From: Candidatus Saccharimonadota bacterium
Lineage (GTDB): Bacteria > Patescibacteriota > Saccharimonadia > Saccharimonadales > UBA4665
Direction of reading: 5' to 3'
Assembly: GCA_027314885.1 (NCBI GenBank)
Contig: DAHUZY010000002.1
Location: 1-44,808 of the forward strand
Length of the DNA: 44,808 nucleotides
Part shown: in pieces, positions 9,005 through 17,438 of the stretch
Layout of the letters: each line of letters begins with the position of its first letter
Numbering within the stretch: position 1 is the first letter of the stretch
The notes under the pieces: generated by a model
The model's database searches: none
What the model saw: only the letters and a program-made list of their open reading frames with translations
What the model was told of the DNA's origin: nothing
Made by a program: the position numbers and the translations under genes

Positions 9005-9553
9005 ATGCTCCAAGCTCGCTCTAAATCGGCACTACTTATTATGGATGTCCAGGACGGTATTTTGCAGCGGCTGGAAGAACCTGAAAAATATCTCGCGCGC
9101 ATTAAAAAGTCAGTTGCGGCAGCACGTGCAAAATCCATACCTGTCATATTCGTAGTCGTTGGCTTCCGGCCAGGCTTCCCCGAGATAAGTCCCCGCAATA
9201 AGTCTTTCAGTGCCTTAAAAGGCTCGATGGGAAGTGTTATGAGCAACCCCAAGCCCTCACTCGCTCCTGCCAAGGAAGATATTGTGGTAGTGAAACACCG
9301 CGTCAGCGCATTCAGCGGCAGCGACCTGGAGGTGATATTGAGGTCTTTAGGGATTGAGCACCTCATCCTCGGCGGCATTGCAACCAGCGGTGTGGTACTA
9401 TCTACGGTCAGGGAGGCAGCTGATAAGGATTTTGAGATGACGGTACTCTCTGATCTTTGTGCCGACTTTGACGAACAGGTGCATGCTGTACTTATGGAAA
9501 AGGTATTGCCAAGACAAGCAGCCATACTTACTGCAAAGGAGTGGGGTAGTTAA
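9005..9553 (+). CDS. Isochorismatase-fold hydrolase family protein
   Basis: SALLIMDVQDGIL...GGIATSGVVLSTVREAADKDFEMTVLSDLCAD. Track start is 8996; 9005 is preferred because TATACT lies 9 nt upstream. Confidence 0.8.
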   Translation: MLQARSKSALLIMDVQDGILQRLEEPEKYLARIKKSVAAARAKSIPVIFVVVGFRPGFPEISPRNKSFSALKGSMGSVMSNPKPSLAPAKEDIVVVKHRVSAFSGSDLEVILRSLGIEHLILGGIATSGVVLSTVREAADKDFEMTVLSDLCADFDEQVHAVLMEKVLPRQAAILTAKEWGS

Positions 9554-9572
9554 GCGCCTTTACTTATTAAGT

Positions 9573-10907
9573 CTAGGGGCTTAGGCGGTTGATATCTCGT
9601 GGGAAAAGAATGGCTTCTTTGACGTTATTGAGACCGATTGCTTTTTCGGTCAGGCGGTCAATACCGAAACCAAAACCGCCATGGGCTGGCAGGCCATGTT
9701 TCATGGCTGTGACGTACGGAGCAAAACCCGAGCTGTCCGGGTCAATACCAGTTGCCTTCATTTGTGCGACCAGTTCTTTATAGCGATGCTCCCGTTGCGG
9801 CACAGTGCTAATTTCAATGCCCCTAAATAAAAGGTCCGCCGAGCGGGCAGTTTGGTCTTCACCCTTCATGTGGTAGAACTTCATTTTGCTGGCTGGCAAT
9901 CCGGTAGCAAAGACTGCCTCGCTGCCTTCTCGTTGCATCGCATATTCGCAAATCCATTTCTCTTCTTCGGGCGTCAAGTCAATTTCCTGGCTAACATCCT
10001 TGCCCGTCTCCTTCTCATAAAGAGCGTGTATTTCGGCCATGCTATAACGGGGGAACCTTGGCGTAAGCTTGAGCTGCGGAGCTCTCAGGTTTTTCAGTTC
10101 GTCGCCATGCTCTTCATACAGGCGAGTTAAAACGTCATACAGGAGATCCTGCACGAGGTCGAGCACTTCACTGTGGTTTTTAATAAAGCCCATCTCAACA
10201 TCAAGCATAGTGACTTCAGAAACGTGACGGGTGGTAGCCGACAACTCTGCTCTGAATGCAGGGGCGATTTCAAAGACCCGCTCAAACACACCAACCATGA
10301 TTTGTTTATATAACTGCGGGCTTTGGGCGAGCGTGGCTTCCTTGCCGAAGTAGTCTGTCTTAAAGACTTCAGCACCACCTTCGGCTGCTCCGGCGACGAG
10401 CTTGGGCGTGTTAATCTCAATAAAGTCACGCTTGTATAAGAACTCGCGTATATAGCGAAGCAGCTCGCTGCGCAAACGGAAGATAGTGGCCTCCTGCAAG
10501 TTACGAAGACCGAGCACACGATGATCAAACAAGGTATCGAGATTCTCTGATTTATGACTCAAGGGCTTATCTATCTCGATCGGTGGTTCAGTTGTGACGG
10601 GCACCAAAACTGTTAGTTTGGGGTCATGTAGCTCCGCGCCGCCGGGTGCTCTCGGCTCCTCTATGACGGTGCCCTCAATTGCGAGCACGCTGCCAATTTG
10701 CAGCCCTCTTAATTTTTCAACTTCTGTCTTATCCTGAATAACAACCTGCACGAGGCCGCGGCGATCACGCATACTAATAAATGTCAGGCCGCCGAGCAGG
10801 CGCTTTTTGTGCAGCCAGCCTTCGATATGAATAACCTCACCAATATGCGTCTTCAGCTCATCACTTAAAAGTCGCGTATGGTTGGACGAGCCTGTTGATT
10901 GTTCCAT
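9573..10907 (-). CDS. aspS: Aspartyl-tRNA synthetase, archaeal/eukaryotic type (possibly non-discriminating)
   Basis: HIEGWLHKKRLLGGLTFISMRDRRGLVQVVIQ; class II motifs (FRAE, GFGFGIDRL); compact 444 aa without the bacterial GAD insertion. Confidence 0.9.
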   Translation of the reverse strand: MEQSTGSSNHTRLLSDELKTHIGEVIHIEGWLHKKRLLGGLTFISMRDRRGLVQVVIQDKTEVEKLRGLQIGSVLAIEGTVIEEPRAPGGAELHDPKLTVLVPVTTEPPIEIDKPLSHKSENLDTLFDHRVLGLRNLQEATIFRLRSELLRYIREFLYKRDFIEINTPKLVAGAAEGGAEVFKTDYFGKEATLAQSPQLYKQIMVGVFERVFEIAPAFRAELSATTRHVSEVTMLDVEMGFIKNHSEVLDLVQDLLYDVLTRLYEEHGDELKNLRAPQLKLTPRFPRYSMAEIHALYEKETGKDVSQEIDLTPEEEKWICEYAMQREGSEAVFATGLPASKMKFYHMKGEDQTARSADLLFRGIEISTVPQREHRYKELVAQMKATGIDPDSSGFAPYVTAMKHGLPAHGGFGFGIDRLTEKAIGLNNVKEAILFPRDINRLSP

Positions 10908-10914
10908 AGTGCTG

Positions 10915-11967
10915 CTATTCTAACACTTCGGCATCTGTTTTTACAGATCGCTCCACACTGGGCTCTGGTTGCTCTCGTTGGCTTCGGCGACGAGCCACTA
11001 CCGCACTTGGATCTGTATATTGATCAAAGTTCTCCCCGGGAACATGGCCAAGTAGCTGTTCAATCATAGTTTGGACTGTAATAATACCTATATATTCCTC
11101 GGCGTTGTCGATCACTATGAAAAACGGGCGGTTGGTTAAGTGAAATGCGTACAGTGCTTGTGTTAACGTGTCGTCTTCATGAAGATAGTAAACGGCATTA
11201 TCCATGAGCTCCCGAACGGTTCCTTTGCTATGAAGCCCGAGTTTATCAAAGGCGAGCGTGCCAATGACTGGTCCTTTTTTGCCTTCTCTCACCGGAGTAT
11301 ATGGCTGTCTTTTCTTATGCAGCTCATCAATGAGGATCGGTCCGATCACGTCGCTTGGTTGCAGTGCCTTAACCCTGGAGCTCGGCAGCAAGACATCTTT
11401 AACTCTCACATCTCCAAACTCTAGCGCCCGTCTGGCAATTTCTAGTTCTTCGAGGCTAATGCGACTATCTGATTGAGTTGGCTGGTGAGTAATAAGTTCG
11501 ACGAGATCTTCTTTTTCAAACAGCCCACTGTGCCGGGGAGCTTTAAAGCGTGTCTCAATGGCGTCGGCACCGCGACTGATCGATGGGTGTAAATAATTAA
11601 GCAGCCAGGCGACAATCGGTGTAGCGGCGCCTGTCAGCCATTGGCCGTAACTGCTCGTGCGAGCAGCGGGGATTAATGAAAATGCAATCCAAAGCAGCGG
11701 ACCAATAACCAGAATACCCAGCCAGATAGGCAGAGAACGGGCTAGTAATATAACTGCGATTGCTGAAGTCAGTCCGATGTATAACCAAAGTAAGCCCCGT
11801 AAGCTGTTGCCGTAACTGACTACTCTATAGAGCTGCCTCGCGCTCTGGTCGCCATAACGGGCGCGCCGCTTCAGTTCGCTCGCGGGCAGTGCAAAATATG
11901 TTTTACGCAGCACTATACCAAGTAGTGCCAGAATCAGGCAGACAATCGCAATAATAATATCTGTCAT
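10915..11967 (-). CDS. CBS-domain membrane protein (CNNM/hemolysin-C-like)
   Basis: N-terminal TM helices, EELEIARRALEFGDVRVKDVLLPSSRVKAL then paired CBS motif regions. Confidence 0.75.
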   Translation of the reverse strand: MTDIIIAIVCLILALLGIVLRKTYFALPASELKRRARYGDQSARQLYRVVSYGNSLRGLLWLYIGLTSAIAVILLARSLPIWLGILVIGPLLWIAFSLIPAARTSSYGQWLTGAATPIVAWLLNYLHPSISRGADAIETRFKAPRHSGLFEKEDLVELITHQPTQSDSRISLEELEIARRALEFGDVRVKDVLLPSSRVKALQPSDVIGPILIDELHKKRQPYTPVREGKKGPVIGTLAFDKLGLHSKGTVRELMDNAVYYLHEDDTLTQALYAFHLTNRPFFIVIDNAEEYIGIITVQTMIEQLLGHVPGENFDQYTDPSAVVARRRSQREQPEPSVERSVKTDAEVLE

Positions 11968-12055
11968 TGCTTTTTAGCTTATACGGTGAAGCTGTTGAAT
12001 GCAAAGGAATGATGTATACTAGAACATACTAATTTATGAAGGAGCTTTTATAGCT

Positions 12056-12790
12056 ATGTCCAAGCAATTCTGGGCCGTTATCGTTGTCATCGTCTTAATC
12101 TTTATCGGTATATTTGCGTTCAGTAATAACGGCACCCCCGGAGGAAATAGTAATAACAGCGGCACACCTAGCCAACATATTGAAGGCAAAGGACTGGATC
12201 ATGTGACTTTAGTTGAGTACGGTGACTATGAATGTCCCTACTGCGGTCAGTACTATCCAATTGTGAAACAAGTGGTATCACAGTATTCCAACCAGATTAC
12301 GTTCCAGTTCAGAAACTTCCCTCTGACAAGTATTCACCCGAACGCCTTTGCCGGTGCGCGGGCCGCCGAAGCTGCGTCACTTATGGGCAAGTTCTGGCAA
12401 ATGCACGATCTTCTTTATGAACAGAACGGCATTTACTATAACAGTAACCAAACTGCCAATACCTGGGTAGGTGCCTCTAACCCATTGCCGTATTTTGATA
12501 ACCTCGCCAAACAACTCGGCCTTAATGTCAATAAGTTCAATCAATATTACAATTCCAACCGAGTAGACAACACCATTAACGCCGACATGGCTGCCGGCAA
12601 CAAGCTCGGTGTCAATGCTACGCCGACCTTCTATCTTGACGGAAAAAAGATCAGTGTCGGTGAAAGTGTCGCTAATTTCCAGACTCTCATCAATGCCGCC
12701 ATTGCTCAAAAGACCGGGCACGCAGGTACTAGTTCAACTTCGGCCGGAACTACCAATCAAACTAAAGCCAGCTCGCCATCTAAGCCCTAG
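12056..12790 (+). CDS. DsbA-family thiol:disulfide oxidoreductase, membrane anchored
   Basis: N-terminal signal-anchor, VEYGDYECPYCGQYYPIVKQV with CPYC active site, ATPTFYLDGKKI. Confidence 0.9.
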   Translation: MSKQFWAVIVVIVLIFIGIFAFSNNGTPGGNSNNSGTPSQHIEGKGLDHVTLVEYGDYECPYCGQYYPIVKQVVSQYSNQITFQFRNFPLTSIHPNAFAGARAAEAASLMGKFWQMHDLLYEQNGIYYNSNQTANTWVGASNPLPYFDNLAKQLGLNVNKFNQYYNSNRVDNTINADMAAGNKLGVNATPTFYLDGKKISVGESVANFQTLINAAIAQKTGHAGTSSTSAGTTNQTKASSPSKP

Positions 12791-13391
12791 AAGACTTGAT
12801 ATCTGAAAGGGATACATATAGCCAGTGATTATTGCTGTAGCGTTCTACGCTTTTTAGTATCCCCGAAGCAGAGCGGTTCTGTCTAAGAGCACTGCGTATC
12901 TGACTCGATGACACCATCGGTGCGTAGCTGTCAAAAATGGTAACCTCTTTCGGCACAGCCTGCCAGCTCGCTACAAGCTTTTTGATACCTGCTCGGTCAT
13001 CTTGACCACGAAGACCAATAACAAGTTCGCTGCAGCTCAGTAATGTCCCGGCATTTGGCCACCCCATAAGGCCTGGCACTATATCAGAGCCAAATAGAAA
13101 TGCCAGCTGATTATCTGGTAATTGCTGCTTCAGTCTACTGAGGGTCTTCTTCACCGTAAAGTGTGCGTCGACAAGCTCCAGCACACTGCAGCCCGAATGC
13201 GGCTTGAGTGCTTCACGCAACATGGCAACCCGGTGTGCATAATGTGTAGCCTGAACCTTGGCTTGGGGCCTTCTCTCAGGCAGAAAGTACACGTGGTCAA
13301 GCTTGCAAAACTCCAGAGCCTGGAGTGCAAACGCAACGTGACCGCTATGCACCGGGTCAAAGGTACCGGCGTAGATGCCTACTCTATTCAT
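12780..13391 (-). CDS. nadD: Nicotinate-nucleotide adenylyltransferase
   Basis: GIYAGTFDPVHSGHVAFALQA, SSSQIRSALR. Confidence 0.85.
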   Translation of the reverse strand: MNRVGIYAGTFDPVHSGHVAFALQALEFCKLDHVYFLPERRPQAKVQATHYAHRVAMLREALKPHSGCSVLELVDAHFTVKKTLSRLKQQLPDNQLAFLFGSDIVPGLMGWPNAGTLLSCSELVIGLRGQDDRAGIKKLVASWQAVPKEVTIFDSYAPMVSSSQIRSALRQNRSASGILKSVERYSNNHWLYVSLSDIKSSRA

Positions 13392-13407
13392 AGCATTAAT
13401 TATATTC

Positions 13408-14637
13408 TTATTTCTTCTTCACCACACAGCCACAACTACCACTTATTTCTTTATCCGTCTCTGTCGCGAGTACATCTTTTTTATGACACTCGGGACATTC
13501 TTTTACAGGATAGGTGCACTTACCGTTTGCGTCCAATGTAGACCTATTGCCGTATCCAAGTAGAGACAATTGCGTGCTTCCCCGCTGCTCATCCTCTGCT
13601 ATAACGGTTGCGCCACAGCCACTGAAAACATCCCCTCTAATGGCAGCGCGTCTACCTTCTCTATAAAGCTCTCTTTCCATATCCCGATAGAAAGCCTGCC
13701 TCACATAGTTCAAATTAATGAGAGTAGATGCCTGCACGTGATCAGCCACCGGCATCAATTCTGTGCCCTTGCTTTGAAGGAATCTTTCAAAACGAGCTTT
13801 CGCCGTTGCTGCGACATTGTAGCGCAATTGTTCAGCTCGGTGAGGATCCCTAAGTCTTATATTACTAAACCAATCGATAAGATCTGTCTGGGCTTTTGAG
13901 AATTCATAGGTGTTAATATGGGCCCTTTCATTTGGTAGACGCATTCCAGCGTGCCAGTGACCACCAAATTGTTCGCTCAGTGACTGGTCGTACGCATCGG
14001 TTAAGTTGCCGACTATTTGTCCTTGCCAGACGGGCGGTATATTCAAGGTAATGCGCTGCCCAAGCAGCTCACCTTCCTGTGGCTGTAGGCCAAAACGATG
14101 GTAGATAGCTTCTAGGGCCTGGCGATTTGATCCGTCAAGACTCCGAGATGTAACCCTAAGTCTGCCATCCGGCTCTTTAGTTATAACCCTCAGCATCGTT
14201 TGTTTGCGAGCAGAGTTATAGCCACCGACGTCTTCACTCGCGTCCATCAGCTCGGACGGAAAATCCGAAACCACTATGATGGTGTTCGCCTGGGCACCTT
14301 CTTCGGTGAGTAGTGCACTTTGGGCAAGGGCCTCCATGTCATCAAGCTCTTCACGCTCCGTCAGACGCCGGCGTAATTCAAAGAGGAGTCCGGGATTTTC
14401 TTCGGTGATTAAACGAGCCTCTTTGATGGCATCGTCAAAAATATCCTCTAGCTTGCCTCCGTCTTCGCTGAGCAGCCCATTCATAGGATCATGGTCATAG
14501 TAAAAGCTCGTGCGCATACTACCATAAAGGGTCTCGGCCAGCCAGGTGGCAGTATCTGTTTTATACCGAAGCTCGTAATTTATTTCGCGTGCTTGATCTA
14601 CTGCTGACAGCTGCTCGGCTGTATTGTTTAGTGACAT
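13408..14637 (-). CDS. Uncharacterised 409-aa protein with C-terminal Cys-rich (zinc-ribbon-like) tail; predicted cobalamin-riboswitch target
   Basis: Long ORF ending ...KCTYPVKECPECHKKDVLATETDKEISGSCGCVVKKK; no family recognised; riboswitch-like leader immediately upstream. Confidence 0.75.
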   Translation of the reverse strand: MSLNNTAEQLSAVDQAREINYELRYKTDTATWLAETLYGSMRTSFYYDHDPMNGLLSEDGGKLEDIFDDAIKEARLITEENPGLLFELRRRLTEREELDDMEALAQSALLTEEGAQANTIIVVSDFPSELMDASEDVGGYNSARKQTMLRVITKEPDGRLRVTSRSLDGSNRQALEAIYHRFGLQPQEGELLGQRITLNIPPVWQGQIVGNLTDAYDQSLSEQFGGHWHAGMRLPNERAHINTYEFSKAQTDLIDWFSNIRLRDPHRAEQLRYNVAATAKARFERFLQSKGTELMPVADHVQASTLINLNYVRQAFYRDMERELYREGRRAAIRGDVFSGCGATVIAEDEQRGSTQLSLLGYGNRSTLDANGKCTYPVKECPECHKKDVLATETDKEISGSCGCVVKKK

Positions 14638-14639
14638 AT

Positions 14640-14668
14640 AAAAACCCCTGCTCTACTGAGCAAGGGTT
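14640..14668 (-). terminator. Attenuator hairpin AACCCTTGCTC-AGTA-GAGCAGGGGTT + UUUUU, also overlapping the Shine-Dalgarno-like AGGGG
   Basis: 11-bp stem (one G.U), 4-nt loop, U-run, 2 nt before ATG at 14637. Confidence 0.85.
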
Positions 14669-14710
14669 GCGACATCATTGTCGATTGTATGCTCTTGCTC
14701 GAGAGACTTG

Positions 14711-14850
14711 TTCTTGCTGTGTCGGACTTGCCCTCAAAAATTGGGCTCACCGTTGCGGCACAGTTCCCGAGTTACACGGGATTCCAGCATTTAGTTATTA
14801 ATTTATATAGCAAAAACCACTCAAAGTGTACCAAGTTAGCTACCTAATAG
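14711..14850 (-). promoter_or_regulatory. Cobalamin (B12) riboswitch-like aptamer; 5' boundary uncertain
   Basis: Minus-strand RNA GCUGGAAUCCCGUGUAACUCGGGAACUGUGCCGCAACGGUGAGCCCAAUUUUUGAGGGCAAGUCCGACACAGC matches the cobalamin riboswitch core: GGAAU, CCCG-UGUAACU-CGGG, ACUGUGCCGCAACGGUGAG, and B12-box AAGUCCGA. Confidence 0.85.
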
Positions 14851-14862
14851 ATATAGTATTAA

Positions 14863-15336
14863 TTACTGCAAGGGTTTGGTTTTTAGCGCGTTCAGTCTGA
14901 CAGCAAAGCTTTGGGCAGCGCCATCGAGACCCAATACCCGCAGTGCGCCGACCAAGGTCGTAAGACGTTCTATGCCGGCCTCTCTCGTTTCCGGCCCGAG
15001 GCTTTCAACTTCATGAAAGACATGTTCAATTTTTTCTATAAGCCACTTTTCTTGCCGAGGGTTTACCTGATTAGTAGTCACCTTTGTGGGCTGGGCAGCA
15101 TGCGCAAGCTCCAGAGAGCGGGCAGAGTGATCACGTTTCTTCAGGTGCCCTCTTTTAATCAGGTTGTTGACGTGGACGGCAACTGTAGCGACTGAATTAT
15201 AGTTAAGGCCGCTCATTATTTCACGATAGCTCGGACTATAGCCGTGTTCATCTATAAAGTTCTGGATGAAGCTGAGCAGTTCGCGCTGCTTCTTGCTTGG
15301 CAGTGATAATTGCTGAGTGGATGGCTTTTCATTCAT
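14863..15336 (-). CDS. LexA-like winged-helix DNA-binding protein lacking the S24 autoprotease domain
   Basis: LPSKKQRELLSFIQNFIDEHGYSPSYREIMSGLNYNSVATVAVHVNNLIKRGHLKK; the remaining C-terminus is only ~80 aa with no Ser/Lys protease motifs. Confidence 0.8.
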   Translation of the reverse strand: MNEKPSTQQLSLPSKKQRELLSFIQNFIDEHGYSPSYREIMSGLNYNSVATVAVHVNNLIKRGHLKKRDHSARSLELAHAAQPTKVTTNQVNPRQEKWLIEKIEHVFHEVESLGPETREAGIERLTTLVGALRVLGLDGAAQSFAVRLNALKTKPLQ

Positions 15337-15369
15337 TTTTATGGAGAGACATTGCTCATAAGCGGGTTT

Positions 15370-15594
15370 TTACTTTTCTCTTTTTGCGAGGCTGGCAGCA
15401 GCTAATCCGGCGCTCGCTCCTAATATAGGGCCGCCGATAGCCGATTCACCGGTTGCTATTAGGGTTACCCCTACTGTCATACCGACTAGTCCAGACGCGA
15501 GCCACTTTACTTGCGGTGGCAGTAAGGTGCGCTCTCGGCTCTCTTCATGAGCTGCCTCACCTCGATAAAAATATCTTTCGTCAATATTGTCCAT
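15370..15594 (-). CDS. Small two-TM hypothetical membrane protein
   Basis: 74-aa ORF with hydrophobic Gly/Ala-rich segments. Confidence 0.45.
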   Translation of the reverse strand: MDNIDERYFYRGEAAHEESRERTLLPPQVKWLASGLVGMTVGVTLIATGESAIGGPILGASAGLAAASLAKREK

Positions 15595-15625
15595 ACTTAT
15601 ATACTAACTTTGTCTGCTCTTTAAC

Positions 15626-16036
15626 TCAAGAAGGTGTAGACCTGTTGTTGCCGGGAAATACCCAGTACTTGTACCAAAGATAGCTCCAGACGGTAAAGAA
15701 ACCTGCTGACACAAAGAAACCGATGTAAGGTGTAATGCCGATCGATTTAAGGCCTGCGATGATCAGGTAGTCCAACACAAAACCAATACTCTCTATAACG
15801 AGGTAGCGCTTGATGTGTTCAATTTCTCTTAGGTGTGGATGCGAAGGAGCAAACGCCCAGTAGCGCTGTGCGAGGTAATTGAGAGTCCAGCCAACGATAT
15901 CTGCCGCCATCTTGGCCCACAACCACCAAAGATGTAGCAGCGAGTAGCCGATGGCGAAGATGGCGTAGCCACTCCAAAAATAGAGGCTGCCGCCGGCAAG
16001 GTATTTAATGAACTGTGGTGAGAGTTTGCGCGCCAT
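15626..16036 (-). CDS. GtrA-like family membrane protein
   Basis: QFIKYLAGGSLYFWSGYAIFAIGYSLL...ADIVGWTLNYLAQRYWAF. Start moved to MARKLSPQ (track 16123). Confidence 0.75.
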   Translation of the reverse strand: MARKLSPQFIKYLAGGSLYFWSGYAIFAIGYSLLHLWWLWAKMAADIVGWTLNYLAQRYWAFAPSHPHLREIEHIKRYLVIESIGFVLDYLIIAGLKSIGITPYIGFFVSAGFFTVWSYLWYKYWVFPGNNRSTPS

Positions 16037-17348
16037 GCTTTTTACTCGATTGAGGTATCGGGGCCATAGCAATTCCGGCAAGACCCCACCAGACATAGGC
16101 TGCCGTAACATCAGCCCATTCATGTGACAGCATGCTCACGAATGTCAGGCCAATAAAGCTACCGAGCAGACAGAGGGCAAGAGGATCTGATCGTCTCAAC
16201 CAGAGCAGGTACCCGACGCCAACATTAATGAGCATAAACAAGATAAGTCCAATCCAGCCCATTTCCTGACCAATCTGAATGTAGAAATTCTCAGCAATTC
16301 GTACCGGGTGACCGGTGTTATAGACACTGGCCGGTCCGGCGGTGCCGGGACCACGGCCAAGCGGGTGGTGAGCGAGGTCACTGACGCCCTGCTTGAACGC
16401 AATGAGGTGTTGCTGGTCAGAGGTTGTCTTAATGGCTGAATGCTTTTGGGTATGAAATACGTAATTCTCGAACTGAGCATTGTTGTGAAGGGCAACGAAT
16501 AGGCCGCCAAAAATGATTACTAGCCCGCCAGCGGTGAGCAACAGCGCCTTGCGCAATTTTTGAGACTTGATGCCGAGCAGTACAATGATACCGATTGTAA
16601 GCACCGCTCCAATCCAGGCGGCGCGGGAATAGCTATAAAACAGTGCAGCAAGACTGGCCAACAAAAATACTACATGCCGCCAGTTCCTTTTAGGGCCGAT
16701 AAGCCGTACGGTGAGGTAGCTAATGGGGATGAGCAGGTAGGCACCGAGCAGATCTGCACCTCTGAGTGTTGATGCAATCCGAATATAGTTCGGGTTGCTA
16801 TTTATGGTCTCAGCTACAGGGATTCTGCCGGGGCCATACCCGAAGTGCTTGAGAAAATCGTGTGGCAGTACAAAGACTTGGAGCAGGCCAAATATAACCA
16901 CTATAAGTGCCGGCCAGCTGATTAACCATTGCCAACGGTTTCTGAGGCGTGAGAGTCGTAGCGCTACAGACCAGGTAACGAGGAAGAAGATGGGGAACCG
17001 TAGATCAACAATCAGGCCGTAGCCAAGAGCCTTGGCGGTCACTGCGTGTTTCAGATATGCCACAAGTCCCCAGAGTAATGTCATAGCTACGTAGGCTAAT
17101 ATTATGAGCACGAGTAGTCTTGAGAGAGTGTGACTTCGTATTTTATGATCAAAAATCCATAGGTAGAGTACCCCAACAATACATATGAGCAATAGGGTCT
17201 CCGTCCAAAGACGGATAGCGGTATAGTGACCCACTATGCTCGCGAGCCACACCGTCAAAAACCCATAGAAAGGTACGAGCAATATAATGATCGTGACCAG
17301 TGCACTTACCCAAGAGAGGATTGTGTATTTTAGCGCCGATGCCTTCAT
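16005..17348 (-). CDS. O-antigen ligase/polymerase-like membrane protein
   Basis: Multi-TM, central YSYSRAAWIGAVL, HHPLGRGPGTAGPASVYNTGHPVRIAENFYIQIGQEMGWIGLILF. Confidence 0.85.
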   Translation of the reverse strand: MKASALKYTILSWVSALVTIIILLVPFYGFLTVWLASIVGHYTAIRLWTETLLLICIVGVLYLWIFDHKIRSHTLSRLLVLIILAYVAMTLLWGLVAYLKHAVTAKALGYGLIVDLRFPIFFLVTWSVALRLSRLRNRWQWLISWPALIVVIFGLLQVFVLPHDFLKHFGYGPGRIPVAETINSNPNYIRIASTLRGADLLGAYLLIPISYLTVRLIGPKRNWRHVVFLLASLAALFYSYSRAAWIGAVLTIGIIVLLGIKSQKLRKALLLTAGGLVIIFGGLFVALHNNAQFENYVFHTQKHSAIKTTSDQQHLIAFKQGVSDLAHHPLGRGPGTAGPASVYNTGHPVRIAENFYIQIGQEMGWIGLILFMLINVGVGYLLWLRRSDPLALCLLGSFIGLTFVSMLSHEWADVTAAYVWWGLAGIAMAPIPQSSKKHGAQTLTTVH

Positions 17349-17438
17349 AAGCTATAATCTAGTATAGCTTACTCTCAGCTAGAGTGGTTTATTGATTTGT
17401 CTATCAGCTGAATTAACCATAAGCTTTTACGATGTAGT

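Noticed and set aside
14700-14790. Possible tRNA-like fold in the leader region
   Set aside because: No T-loop/anticodon arrangement; the sequence fits the cobalamin riboswitch core much better.
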